A DNA stretch of 36,162 nucleotides. It comes from Treponema sp. Lineage in GTDB: Bacteria; Spirochaetota; Spirochaetia; Treponematales; Treponemataceae. The notes beneath the pieces are model-generated. The model did not search any database. It was not told the DNA's origin and worked only from the letters and a program-made list of their open reading frames with translations. The stretch is taken from positions 1 to 36,162 of the forward strand of contig JAGCVK010000011.1 of assembly GCA_017962415.1 (NCBI GenBank), in the 5' to 3' direction. The position numbers and the translations under genes were made by a program. Below, one piece after another: positions 1-7,955 of the stretch. Numbering within the stretch: the first letter of the stretch is position 1; every line of letters begins with the position of its first letter.

Positions 1-1523
1 GTAATACCGTCTTTTGTTCCGGCTACCTTAAAGTCCATATCACCAAGGTGATCTTCTTCACCAAGAATATCAGAAAGAATTGAATAACGTCCGTAAGGAT
101 TGTCTCCCTCTGGTTCTGTGATAAGACCCATAGCAATACCTGCTACCATTTTCTTCATTGGAACGCCGGCAGCGAGCATACAAAGAGTACCACCACAAGT
201 AGAAGCCTGAGAACTAGAACCGTTAGATTCCATAATTTCAGAAACTACGCGGATTGTGTAAGGGAATTCTTCGCGGCTTGGAACCATTGCAGCAAGAGAG
301 CGGCGAGCGAGGTTTCCGTGACCAATTTCACGGCGACCAGTTGTGAGCTTACCAGTTTCACCAACAGAGTATGGTGGGAAGTTATAATGAAGAATAAAGT
401 GCTCCGAGCGGTCTCCGTCAATATCATCATAAGACTGTTCGTCCATTGCAGTACCAAGAGTACAAACAGCCAAAGACTGAGTTTCACCACGAGTAAAGAG
501 TGCACTTCCGTGTGGAGTTGGCAAAACGTTTACTTCACAAGTAATTGGGCGGATTTCATCAGTCTTACGACCGTCAATACGAACACCGTCATCAAGAATA
601 GATTTGCGAAGAAGTTTGTACTGAATATCGTCCATAAGATTGCAGAAAAGTTTTGCCTGAATAGGGTCAGCAAGCTGTTCAGCATATTTAGCAGCAAGAT
701 CTTTCTGAACCTGAGCAATAGCCTTACCGCGGTTCATTTTTCCGTCCTGGAAACAAGCCTGTTTCAAAAGCGGAGTTGCTTCAGCTTCAATAGCTTCAGC
801 ATTGTCCAAACTTACATCAAGAGGATTCAAAGGAAGTTTTTCCTTTCCAGCCTTCTTTACAAGTTCTTCCTGCAAAAGACACATATCAGTAATAAAGCCC
901 TGAGCCTTTTCCAAAGCACCAAGCATAAGCTCTTCAGAAACTTCATTAGCACCACCTTCAACCATTGTAAAGCCGTCTTTAGTTCCGGCAACAACAATTT
1001 CAAGTTCACCCTTTTCGATTTGTTCAAAAGTTGGGTTGATAATGTATTCACCGTTCAAATATCCAACACGGCAAGCAGCAACAGGTCCGTGGAATGGAAT
1101 ATCAGAAATACAAGTAGCAGCAGAAGCTGCAATAACAGCAAGAATATCCTGAGTATGAACACCGTCGCAAGAAACACAAGTTGGAACAATCTGAAGTTCA
1201 TGACCAAAAGACGGCTCAAAAAGTGGGCGCATAGGACGGTCAATAAGACGGCTAACCAAAATCTCCTTATCCTTAGGACGTCCTTCGCGTTTTACAAAGC
1301 CACCAGGTATTTTTCCGGCAGCATAGAATTTTTCATTGTACTCAACAGTAACAGGAACAAAATCCTGACCTTCTGTAACAGAAGATGAAGCACAAATAGT
1401 TGCAATAATAGCTGCTCCGCCCCACTGAGCGTAAACACAACCATTAGCCTGCTTACCGATTTTTCCTGTTTCCAAGATGAGATCGGCATCTCCAAGTCGG
1501 TAAGTTACTCTTTCTACTGACAT
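1..1523 (-). CDS. pnp: polyribonucleotide nucleotidyltransferase, C-terminus cut by window edge
   Basis: PNPase degrades RNA 3'-to-5' phosphorolytically and is a core degradosome enzyme. The visible 507 residues start MSVERVTYRLGDADLILETG and cover the first RNase PH domain (about 1-145, with FVPVTVEYNEKFYAAGKIPGG and SRLIDRPMRPLF), the all-helical linker, and most of the second RNase PH domain (RGETQSLAVCTLGTAMDEQ; GHGNLARRSLAAMVP). The catalytic segment DILGEEDHLGDMDFKVAG is the last complete motif before the edge. The KH and S1 RNA-binding domains lie outside the window. The ATG at 1521-1523 follows AGGAG with normal spacing. It lies downstream of rpsO on the same strand, the usual rpsO-pnp arrangement, with a terminator and GC-rich hairpins between them. 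No internal disruption is visible. Confidence 0.97.
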   Translation of the reverse strand, partial: MSVERVTYRLGDADLILETGKIGKQANGCVYAQWGGAAIIATICASSSVTEGQDFVPVTVEYNEKFYAAGKIPGGFVKREGRPKDKEILVSRLIDRPMRPLFEPSFGHELQIVPTCVSCDGVHTQDILAVIAASAATCISDIPFHGPVAACRVGYLNGEYIINPTFEQIEKGELEIVVAGTKDGFTMVEGGANEVSEELMLGALEKAQGFITDMCLLQEELVKKAGKEKLPLNPLDVSLDNAEAIEAEATPLLKQACFQDGKMNRGKAIAQVQKDLAAKYAEQLADPIQAKLFCNLMDDIQYKLLRKSILDDGVRIDGRKTDEIRPITCEVNVLPTPHGSALFTRGETQSLAVCTLGTAMDEQSYDDIDGDRSEHFILHYNFPPYSVGETGKLTTGRREIGHGNLARRSLAAMVPSREEFPYTIRVVSEIMESNGSSSQASTCGGTLCMLAAGVPMKKMVAGIAMGLITEPEGDNPYGRYSILSDILGEEDHLGDMDFKVAGTKDGI

Positions 1524-1601
1524 TTAATTACTCCTAACATACGTCACTACATCCGACGCATGCAATTTATATTTATTAGTTTCCTAATATTCTTTATTAA
1601 A

Positions 1602-1659
1602 GGGGGCGGAGCACCGCCCTACGCCCGCACTTCGTTGCGGGCTACCCACCCAGCAGGGT
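1602..1659. repeat. structured GC-rich intergenic repeat, family C, copy 1
   Basis: Three consecutive hairpins lie in the rpsO-pnp gap. The first is GGGCGG/CCGCCC with loop AGCA (1604-1619). The second is GCCCGC/GCGGGC around a TTC loop with one bulged T, inside a 26-nt run (1622-1647). The third is ACCC/GGGT with loop AGCA (1648-1659). The 26-nt run recurs exactly at 28449-28474, also two bases after a hairpin. The rest of the 1524-1895 gap holds the rpsO terminator and short GC-rich pieces; I see no gene in it. Function unknown. Confidence 0.7.
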
Positions 1660-1836
1660 AAAAACTCGCCAGCCACAAAAAAGGCCGACATCGCAAAATC
1701 TTTTTGTTGCAACCCCGCAACGCCCCACATTCCCGTAGCGCCGCAGCTCGCAAAAAAAATATCTAATACTTAATTTTAGACCATAACCGCAGAATAATCA
1801 ATGAAACAAATCAAAGATTTTAATCAAAAAAAGTGC

Positions 1837-1867
1837 AAAAAAAAATCCCGCACAATGGCGGGATTTT
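1837..1867 (-). terminator. rho-independent terminator of rpsO
   Basis: On the minus strand the arms AAATCCCGC and GCGGGATTT (1842-1851 with 1858-1867) close a six-base loop and are followed by a T-rich tract. It lies 28 nt after the rpsO stop, so pnp probably relies on read-through or its own promoter in the 1524-1836 gap. Confidence 0.85.
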
Positions 1868-1895
1868 GGTCGGCAAGCATAGCTTGCCTCTGAGC

Positions 1896-2165
1896 TTACT
1901 TACGAAGTCCAAGCTCTTTAATGAATGCACGGTATCCTTCAAGGTCTGTGCGTTCAAAATAGCGGAGCATCTTGCGGCGCTGTCCTACAACCTTAAGGAG
2001 AGCACGTTTTGCATTAGCGTCCTTTGGGAACTGCTTGTTGTGCTCTGTGAGCTGCTGAACACGCTGTGTCATAATAGCAATCTGAACCTTTACATTACCT
2101 GTATCAGTTTCTTTTGCTCCGTACTTCTTTACTGTAGCTGAAGTAGCTTCTTTTGTAAGTGCCAT
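1896..2165 (-). CDS. rpsO: 30S ribosomal protein S15
   Basis: S15 binds the central domain of 16S rRNA early in small-subunit assembly. The 89-residue product has the usual length and motifs: KYGAKETDTGNVKVQIAIMT, the LTEHNK segment, then KRALLKVVGQRRKMLRYFER. The frame is open further upstream, but MALTKEAT at 2163-2165 is the family N-terminus and follows AAGGGG, so I place the start there. pnp follows downstream on the same strand. The roughly 100-nt leader contains short inverted repeats; autogenous control by S15 is known in other bacteria, but I could not show a specific fold here. Confidence 0.97.
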   Translation of the reverse strand: MALTKEATSATVKKYGAKETDTGNVKVQIAIMTQRVQQLTEHNKQFPKDANAKRALLKVVGQRRKMLRYFERTDLEGYRAFIKELGLRK

Positions 2166-2275
2166 ATTGGAACCCCTTAAAAAAATATTATAGCTGCATA
2201 CGCGGAAAAACTTGCAGGTCGGTCTCCGGGTTTCTGGAAACAAATCACAACTAAATCCGTACAAACAGATATTCT

Positions 2276-2305
2276 ATAATATCAAAAAAAGTATAAGTTA
2301 ATCAA
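2276..2305 (-). promoter_or_regulatory. candidate rpsO promoter
   Basis: On the minus strand, TTGATT (2300-2305), an 18-bp spacer and an extended -10 TGA-TATTAT (2276-2281) give a sigma70-like promoter about 110 nt upstream of rpsO. A second TATAAT-like box at about 2188-2193 is nearer to the gene but lacks a clear -35. The 2166-2511 gap otherwise holds no recognisable gene. Confidence 0.5.
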
Positions 2306-2511
2306 GTTCATACCTTTTATAAAGCTTTTGCAAAAGCAAAATACTCTCACCCCAAACAAACAGAGTTACACAGAATGCTAAATACATCATAAAATATTTT
2401 TATGCATTAAATATCCTTTTTGCATAAATCAAATTAAAATAAAAGCAAAAATTGATTTACAACAACAAATTAATAACTTATACTGTGTCTATAGAAGAAA
2501 GGCGGAAGAGA

Positions 2512-4179
2512 TTGAAACATTTAACCCGAAAAAACTTGCTTTTAGCTCTATTTACAATATTAAGTTTACTTTGTGTTTTCCTTTTAAGTTATAATCCAAA
2601 TGAAACAACGCCTTTAATCAAAATCGGAAATCTTCAACTTCCCGAAAATGTACGCGGCGGAATAATCTCTGGAATCAATTCTCTTCTATATATATTATTA
2701 GTTTTCACAGATTATAAAAAAGGCTTTAAAATCGCATTTTCCTTAATGCTCATTTCTTTTGGTAATCTGATTTTAGGAATGATTTTCAGCCATTCTTTAG
2801 TTTCACTTCCAGGCTTAATGACTCACATAGTTTCAATAATTACACTAATTACAATTTACACCTTTTATAAAAAACTTTCAGAAAGTAACCTAACCGACTA
2901 TATTACCGGCCAGCACAACCGCAGAAGTTACGTTAGCGAAATAAACGAAAAAATCGATACAAAGCAGTCTTTTACAGTTGCCTGCATTGAACTTGAATAT
3001 TTTAAGCACATAAATGATTTGTACGGAATCCAAACTGCAGATTTTATACTTCAAAAAACCGCAGAAAAAATCAAAACAATTTTAAATCGTAAAGATAAAC
3101 TTTTTAGAATTACAGGCTCAACCTTTGCCATTCTTTTTGAACCAGGCGAATCGCCAGAAGAAAGATTAAAAAGCATAATTTCGCCGGAAACAATTACAGT
3201 TCCTTCATCAATAACAGCTTCAAAAACAGAAACAAACTGTACAGTTACACTTGGAGCTGGAATTGTATATTCACATCCGCCTTATAATTCAAAACAAACT
3301 GCCTCTTATGTATTAAGTCTGGCAGAAACAGCTCTCGCCACAACACGAAATATGGAAGAAACAAAAATCTGTATTTACAACGAAGATATGGAAAATACAG
3401 AAGCTAAAAACCGCGAAGCTGAATTTCTTATCAAAAAGGCATTAAAAAATAATCTTTTTTTTCTTGTATATCAGCCGCAATATTCTACAACAGAAAAAAA
3501 ACTGCGAGGCTTTGAAACATTAGTTCGTTGCAGAAATCCAGATTGCTCAATTGTAACACCGAACGTTTTTATTCCAATTGCCGAAAAATCAAATCTGATT
3601 ATGCAAATTGATAATTTAGTTTTAAAAAGTGCAATGAAAGAATTTAAGCCGCTTCTTGAAAATTCAGATTTGCCTTTAACAATTTCAATTAACATTTCGG
3701 CAAAAAATATTGGAAGCCCGGATTTTATTCCGCGCCTCAAAAAGATTATAAACGAAACTCAGTTCCCAATCGAAAATCTCGAACTGGAAATCACAGAATA
3801 CTCTTTTGCAGACAATACCGAAACTGCAATTTCAAACATCAAAGAGCTTAAAAATATAGGAATTCATATTGCTCTCGATGATTTTGGAACCGGCTACACT
3901 TCTATAAAACAGCTTATGACAATGCCGGTAAATATTCTTAAAATCGACAAAAGCCTTATAGATGAACTCGATAAAAATCAAACAATGCGCGATATGATAG
4001 ACTCTGTTATTTATATGGGACATCTTATGAATTGCGAAGTTATTTCTGAAGGCGTTGAAAAAGATGAACAGGTTGATTTTTTAACAGAGCATAAATGCGA
4101 CTTTATTCAAGGCTTTGTTTGGGGAAAGCCAATTTCTTTTGAAGAAGCAAAGCAGCTTGTAAAACAGGAAGATTTTTAA
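2512..4179 (+). CDS. membrane c-di-GMP phosphodiesterase (degenerate GGDEF plus intact EAL)
   Basis: Probably hydrolyses cyclic di-GMP at the cytoplasmic membrane. Four hydrophobic segments (about residues 9-26, 50-66, 72-92, 101-119) precede a GGDEF-like domain. In it the signature is replaced by TGSTF (RITGSTFAILF), so cyclase activity is unlikely. The EAL domain looks catalytic: FETLVR near 333, SINIS, LEITE, DDFGTGYTS near 456, LKIDKS, EGVE near 513 and QGFVWGKP. The frame opens at a TTG at 2452, but the in-frame TTG at 2512 is preceded by AAAGGCGG and puts a short basic N-terminus before the first membrane segment, so I prefer it; neither start is certain. It is a single gene between rpsO (divergent) and ribF (convergent, 9-nt gap). 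Confidence 0.9.
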   Translation: MKHLTRKNLLLALFTILSLLCVFLLSYNPNETTPLIKIGNLQLPENVRGGIISGINSLLYILLVFTDYKKGFKIAFSLMLISFGNLILGMIFSHSLVSLPGLMTHIVSIITLITIYTFYKKLSESNLTDYITGQHNRRSYVSEINEKIDTKQSFTVACIELEYFKHINDLYGIQTADFILQKTAEKIKTILNRKDKLFRITGSTFAILFEPGESPEERLKSIISPETITVPSSITASKTETNCTVTLGAGIVYSHPPYNSKQTASYVLSLAETALATTRNMEETKICIYNEDMENTEAKNREAEFLIKKALKNNLFFLVYQPQYSTTEKKLRGFETLVRCRNPDCSIVTPNVFIPIAEKSNLIMQIDNLVLKSAMKEFKPLLENSDLPLTISINISAKNIGSPDFIPRLKKIINETQFPIENLELEITEYSFADNTETAISNIKELKNIGIHIALDDFGTGYTSIKQLMTMPVNILKIDKSLIDELDKNQTMRDMIDSVIYMGHLMNCEVISEGVEKDEQVDFLTEHKCDFIQGFVWGKPISFEEAKQLVKQEDF

Positions 4180-4188
4180 TTTCTGATT

Positions 4189-4974
4189 TTAGCTTAAAAA
4201 CAAAAGTTTTTCGCAATCTGGAAGCTGGTCTATTTTGCCATTTTTGATTTCAAGCCGCACAGTTTCACCTTTTTCATTTTGAGTTCTATAAAGTCCGTCT
4301 GGCGGCAAAAGCTGAGTATAAGAAAGGTTTGAATCAAAAAGTCTGCGAAAATCTTTTATATCAAGTTCGTAAGGACGCTCTAAAAGTTCATTCGCAGTAG
4401 TAAAAAATCCTTTTTGAATCATACTGCGAATAAAAGATGAACTGATTCTCTCTTGTTCATCTGAACCTTCATTAAAAATAACAGGATCTACAAAAATAGT
4501 TTCAACAGCATTTTTTTCTGCCCAATATCTGATTGCCTGAGCATCAGTTGCACCTTTAAAACCGCAGCGAAAATCAATGCCTTCTGCTAAAAGTTCCATA
4601 TTACAAATATTTAAAAGAATGTTCAAAAAATCAGCTCCGAGCATAGAAGCAAAAGAATCATCAAAATCAACAATAATAGCAAAATCAAGTCCAAGCTGCT
4701 CAAAAAGTGCAATGCGCTGATTTAGAGTTGTGAGATCGCCCTTATAATCCGAACTATGTTTCACACTTGGCAGCGGGCGAGAAAAAGTAACAACTCCAGA
4801 TTTAAGTCCATTTTTGCGGCAGGCAGTTGTTAAAGAAGAAATCAGTTTTCTGTGGCCTTTATGAAGTCCGTCAAAACAACCAACAGAAATGCCGGTTTTT
4901 GAGCCGTTCATAAAATCAACAGTTGAGTCGCCGTTTAAAATTGCAAGTACATCATTCCAAGTGTAAAGTTTCAT
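4189..4974 (-). CDS. ribF: RibF-like FAD synthetase (FMN adenylyltransferase) without riboflavin kinase domain
   Basis: Predicted to transfer AMP from ATP to FMN. Family motifs are clear: GCFDGLHKGHRKLI (usual GxFDGxHxGH), VVTFSRPLP (usual TFxPHP) and RISSSFIRSMIQKGFF near residue 175-190, followed by LLERPYEL. Bifunctional RibF is about 310 residues and has a C-terminal kinase domain with a GxxxGFPTAN motif. Here the protein ends at 261 residues with a short tail and no such motif. It may therefore be an FAD synthetase only, with the kinase elsewhere, or a diverged homologue. There is no Shine-Dalgarno before the ATG. The gene is monocistronic and divergent from ilvE. Confidence 0.85.
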   Translation of the reverse strand: MKLYTWNDVLAILNGDSTVDFMNGSKTGISVGCFDGLHKGHRKLISSLTTACRKNGLKSGVVTFSRPLPSVKHSSDYKGDLTTLNQRIALFEQLGLDFAIIVDFDDSFASMLGADFLNILLNICNMELLAEGIDFRCGFKGATDAQAIRYWAEKNAVETIFVDPVIFNEGSDEQERISSSFIRSMIQKGFFTTANELLERPYELDIKDFRRLFDSNLSYTQLLPPDGLYRTQNEKGETVRLEIKNGKIDQLPDCEKLLFLS

Positions 4975-4981
4975 ATTTTCT

Positions 4982-4990
4982 ATTATATCA
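4982..4990 (-). promoter_or_regulatory. extended -10 directly before ribF, candidate leaderless promoter
   Basis: The minus strand reads TGA-TATAAT, then seven bases, then the ribF ATG. Transcription starting 6-8 nt after the -10 would begin at the start codon. No Shine-Dalgarno is present and no good -35 is visible. Confidence 0.45.
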
Positions 4991-5076
4991 CTTTACTAAC
5001 AAATAAAATAGGTATATACTAATTTTAGTAAAAGTACAGAACTTTAGTATTATTAAATATTTTAAGGAGCGATAAA

Positions 5077-6099
5077 ATGGGAAAGAAAAATCTTGATTGG
5101 GGAAGCCTGCCGTTTGGCTACATGAAAACCACAAAGAGCTTTGTTGCAAACTGGAAAAACGGCAAATGGGACGAAGGAAAACTTACCAAAGATCACACTG
5201 TAAAAATTACAGAATGTGCAGGAGTTCTTCAGTATGCACAAACTTGTTTTGAAGGTCTTAAGGCTTATACAACAGAACACGGCGACATTGTAACTTTCCG
5301 CCCGGATTTGAACGCTGAGCGTATGGAAAATTCATGTAAACGCCTTGAAATGCCAGTTTTCCCAAAAGAGCGCTTTATCGAAGCAGTTCTTCAGACAATT
5401 GAAGCTAACAAGGATTGGGTTCCACCTTATGGAAGTGGTGCAACTCTTTATATCCGCCCATATATGTTTGGTTCAAGCGCAGTAATTGGTGTAAAACCAG
5501 CTGATGAATATCAGTTTAGAATTCTTGTAACACCAGTTGGACCATATTTCAAAGGCGGTGTAAAACCAATTAAGGTTCGCTTGAGCGACCTCGACCGCGC
5601 CGCTCCTCACGGAACTGGTGATATTAAGGCTGGTTTGAACTATGCTATGTCTTTGCACAACATTGTAGATGCTCATAACTGCGGTTATGCAGAAAATATG
5701 TATCTTGACCCGGCAACTCATACTTACCTTGAAGAAACTGGTGGAGCAAACATTATTTTCATTACAAAAGACGGAAAACTTGTTACTCCAAAATCTGATT
5801 CAATTCTTCCTTCTATTACACGCCGCTCGCTTGTAATTGTTGCAAAAGAATATCTTCATATGGAAGTTGAAGAGCGCAAGATTAACAAAGATGAACTTGC
5901 AGACTTTGTAGAATGCGGACTTTGTGGAACTGCCGCTGTAATTTCTCCAGTTGGCGAAATTGATGATCACGGAAAGCAGATTATCTACAACGAAGGAAAG
6001 CAGGAAATGGGTCCTAAATTGAAAGAAATTTACGATACTTTAACAGGTATTCAAATGGGCCGCCTTCCAGCTCCAGAAGGTTGGGTTTACACTATATAA
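5077..6099 (+). CDS. ilvE: branched-chain amino acid aminotransferase
   Basis: PLP enzyme of fold-type IV that transfers amino groups between glutamate and the keto acids of leucine, isoleucine and valine, the last step of their synthesis. The 340-residue protein belongs to the longer ilvE group (similar to eukaryotic BCAT). It shows YAQTCFEGLKAY near 52-63, LYIRPYMFGSS, LVTPVGPYF, the PLP lysine in GTGDIKAGLNYAMS (about 187-200), LEETGGANIIFI and GLCGTAAVISPV. The ATG at 5077 follows AAGGAG with ideal spacing. It stands alone with a strong hairpin terminator downstream; no other ilv/leu gene is in the window. Confidence 0.96.
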   Translation: MGKKNLDWGSLPFGYMKTTKSFVANWKNGKWDEGKLTKDHTVKITECAGVLQYAQTCFEGLKAYTTEHGDIVTFRPDLNAERMENSCKRLEMPVFPKERFIEAVLQTIEANKDWVPPYGSGATLYIRPYMFGSSAVIGVKPADEYQFRILVTPVGPYFKGGVKPIKVRLSDLDRAAPHGTGDIKAGLNYAMSLHNIVDAHNCGYAENMYLDPATHTYLEETGGANIIFITKDGKLVTPKSDSILPSITRRSLVIVAKEYLHMEVEERKINKDELADFVECGLCGTAAVISPVGEIDDHGKQIIYNEGKQEMGPKLKEIYDTLTGIQMGRLPAPEGWVYTI

Positions 6100-6112
6100 T
6101 TTACAAAATCCT

Positions 6113-6188
6113 CAAAAAGCAAAAGAAGACACAGAGGTAAAAAATTATATTTTCAAATCTCTGTGTCCTTTTAAACTCTGTGAGAGAC
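6113..6188 (+). repeat. CTCTGTG-type intergenic repeat, copy 1
   Basis: Downstream of ilvE, GACACAGAG and CTCTGTGTC form a perfect 9-bp inverted repeat around an A/T-rich loop, followed by TTTT and then CTCTGTGAGAG. A diverged copy in the same orientation follows another plus-strand gene at 15096-15164. CTCTGTG-rich intergenic elements are, as I recall, scattered in many unrelated bacterial genomes. It may also help end ilvE transcription. Confidence 0.55.
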
Positions 6189-6190
6189 AT

Positions 6191-6233
6191 AAAAAAAACG
6201 TTATTGCCATAAGCGCAATAACGTTTTTTTTTG
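6191..6233. terminator. bidirectional terminator between ilvE and the SPOR gene
   Basis: AACGTTATTG and CAATAACGTT form a 10-bp stem flanked by eight A on the left and nine T on the right. It can terminate ilvE from the left and the minus-strand SPOR gene from the right. Confidence 0.85.
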
Positions 6234-6262
6234 TCTATAATTGAAAATAGTTCAACAATTTC

Positions 6263-6372
6263 AAAATAACCAGCGGAGCCGGAAAACGGGCTGACCAACA
6301 TTCTGCACAACCGAGCAAAGCGAGCGCAAAAGCCGTTAGGCAGTTCGATTTCCGACGGGAGCCGGTTATTTT
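6263..6372. repeat. 110-bp GC-rich element bounded by 9-bp inverted repeats
   Basis: AAAATAACC (6263-6271) and GGTTATTTT (6364-6372) are perfect inverted ends. The octamer GGAGCCGG occurs in the same orientation just inside both ends. The interior is markedly GC-rich and non-coding, and the right end lies two bases from the SPOR gene's stop codon. A small non-autonomous mobile element or a structured 3' end are both possible. No target-site duplication is obvious. Confidence 0.5.
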
Positions 6373-6374
6373 AT

Positions 6375-7943
6375 TTAGCGTACTTTTCTCAAGAACGCGT
6401 CTTTAAATCCGTAGCTCTTAAATCTTTCCAAAACAACCTTATATTCATCTACATTTACCGGGCCAATCAAAATCTGCTTTTTAACTCCGCCGGCCATTGG
6501 CACAATTGTAATCGGGTAATTTGTTCCATACTTTTCGATTACGGCCATAATATTTTCATCAGATGAATAAACAGCAATCTGAATATAATATTTTCCTTTC
6601 TGCAAACTTGAAAGATTTGGAACCACATAGTTTTGATAAGAACTTGCACTTGAAGGAGCAGGTTTTTCAACCACTTCAACAGAAGGCTCTTCTTCTTTTG
6701 GCTCTTCAATCTTTGCTTCTTCAGCAGGAGTTACATTTTCTTCAACTTCAGAAACTTCATCTTCCGGCGGATTTGATTCTGCTGGAACTAAAACAATTGC
6801 TTCATAAGATTCTGTTTCTTCTTCAAGGGCTTCGTCTGCAGGAGACTCTTCTTCAAGTGCTTCTGTAACTTCGTCATCTTCTTGCGGAAGTTCGTCTATT
6901 GAATCTTCTTCAAAAGTTTCAGCTGGAGCTTCTTCTTTTTCAGGCTCTGGAGTTTCAGGCTCTTCTATTTCTTCAACCGATTCAGCTTCTCCTTCTTCCT
7001 GATTTTCAAGTTCGTCTAATTCTTCAGCAGCAAAAGGCTCTTCATTTTCGCTTTCAGCTTCAGGCTGTTCAGGCTCGTCGTCTTCAAAAGTTTCATAAGA
7101 TTCAGGCGATTCTGTTTCTGCTGGAACTTCATCAATTTCTTCTGCAACAGTTTCTTCAGGTTCGCTTTCTTCTTCAGTTTCTTGTTCAACTGGAATTGGA
7201 GTCTGTTCTTCTTCCGTTTGATTTGCAGGCTCACTCTCTTGCGCTGGCTCCAATGTTTCTTCCAACGGCTCAGCTTCTACAGCTTCTTCTTCAACCGGCT
7301 CGCTAGCAGCAGTTTCTTCTGCAACGGGCGGCTCTTCTTTCGCAGGAGTTTCTTCCACTTCTTGAGCTGCAGGCTTTTCAGGCTCTACAAAAGCTGGAGT
7401 TGGTTCAGGTTCTGCTTCAACTTCAGGCTGAGCTTCGCTTTCAGGCTCAACAGTTGGTTGTGGCTCGGCATTATTTTCAGCTTCTTTTTCTGATTCAGCA
7501 AAAGCGTCTGTATTTTTTTCAGAGCCAATTGAATCAAAATTATCATCATAATCATCTAAAGCAGAATTTGACTTTGAAATAACAGCGTTTCCATAAACAC
7601 GCTCGTCTTGGCCAGAACGCTTTGTGATTTTTACAATATTGTTTGCGCCCTTATCAATTCCCATAGCATCAGCGGCTTCTGGAGAAAGCATAATTGCAAC
7701 GCCTTCTGAAGGATCAAGCGCACCAATTACCAAAAGATCTACAGTATGATCACCTGAAATATTTGTAACAGTAATAATATCGCCAGGAAGGTAGCCTACA
7801 GTTTTTGCAAAAAGACCTTCAGGAAAAACACCCTTATCAACGACAACGGCCCTTCCGTCAAGAGAAGGACTGAACGAAGCAAACAAAAGGCACCCTGTAA
7901 TTACTAGCAAAATCTTAAAAATGTTTTTCATCTTTTTTATCAT
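6375..7943 (-). CDS. exported Glu/Pro-rich protein with RlpA-like N-domain and C-terminal SPOR domain
   Basis: Likely an envelope protein that binds peptidoglycan. Residues 1-30 form a signal peptide or anchor (IFKILLVITGCLLFASF). Residues about 30-112 resemble the double-psi barrel of RlpA (GYLPGDIITVTNISGDHTVD; LSPEAADAMGI), but the His and the DRGP segment expected of RlpA lytic transglycosylases are absent, so activity is doubtful. Residues about 130-445 are a disordered acidic spacer of Glu, Pro, Ala and Ser. The last 75 residues form a SPOR domain (YYIQIAVYSSDENIMAVIEK; QILIGPVNVDEY), known to bind denuded glycan strands at septa. TAGGAT precedes the start; a second ATG lies four codons in. 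It follows the small exported protein by 12 nt, forming a probable two-gene operon. Confidence 0.85.
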   Translation of the reverse strand: MIKKMKNIFKILLVITGCLLFASFSPSLDGRAVVVDKGVFPEGLFAKTVGYLPGDIITVTNISGDHTVDLLVIGALDPSEGVAIMLSPEAADAMGIDKGANNIVKITKRSGQDERVYGNAVISKSNSALDDYDDNFDSIGSEKNTDAFAESEKEAENNAEPQPTVEPESEAQPEVEAEPEPTPAFVEPEKPAAQEVEETPAKEEPPVAEETAASEPVEEEAVEAEPLEETLEPAQESEPANQTEEEQTPIPVEQETEEESEPEETVAEEIDEVPAETESPESYETFEDDEPEQPEAESENEEPFAAEELDELENQEEGEAESVEEIEEPETPEPEKEEAPAETFEEDSIDELPQEDDEVTEALEEESPADEALEEETESYEAIVLVPAESNPPEDEVSEVEENVTPAEEAKIEEPKEEEPSVEVVEKPAPSSASSYQNYVVPNLSSLQKGKYYIQIAVYSSDENIMAVIEKYGTNYPITIVPMAGGVKKQILIGPVNVDEYKVVLERFKSYGFKDAFLRKVR

Positions 7944-7955
7944 ATCCTACCCACC

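Noticed and set aside
318..1388. 356-residue open frame on the plus strand opposite pnp
   Set aside because: The minus strand encodes an unmistakable PNPase here; the plus frame has low-complexity, Ser/Asn/Phe-rich sequence and no motif.
1826..1840. Fifth copy of repeat family A beside the rpsO terminator
   Set aside because: Only AAAAAAGTGC is shared; the TTC-loop hairpin and the palindrome are missing.
6563..7582. Several Leu/Gln- or Phe/Arg-rich frames opposite the SPOR gene
   Set aside because: They are the antisense of repeated Glu/Pro/Ala codons; there are no starts with ribosome sites and no domains.
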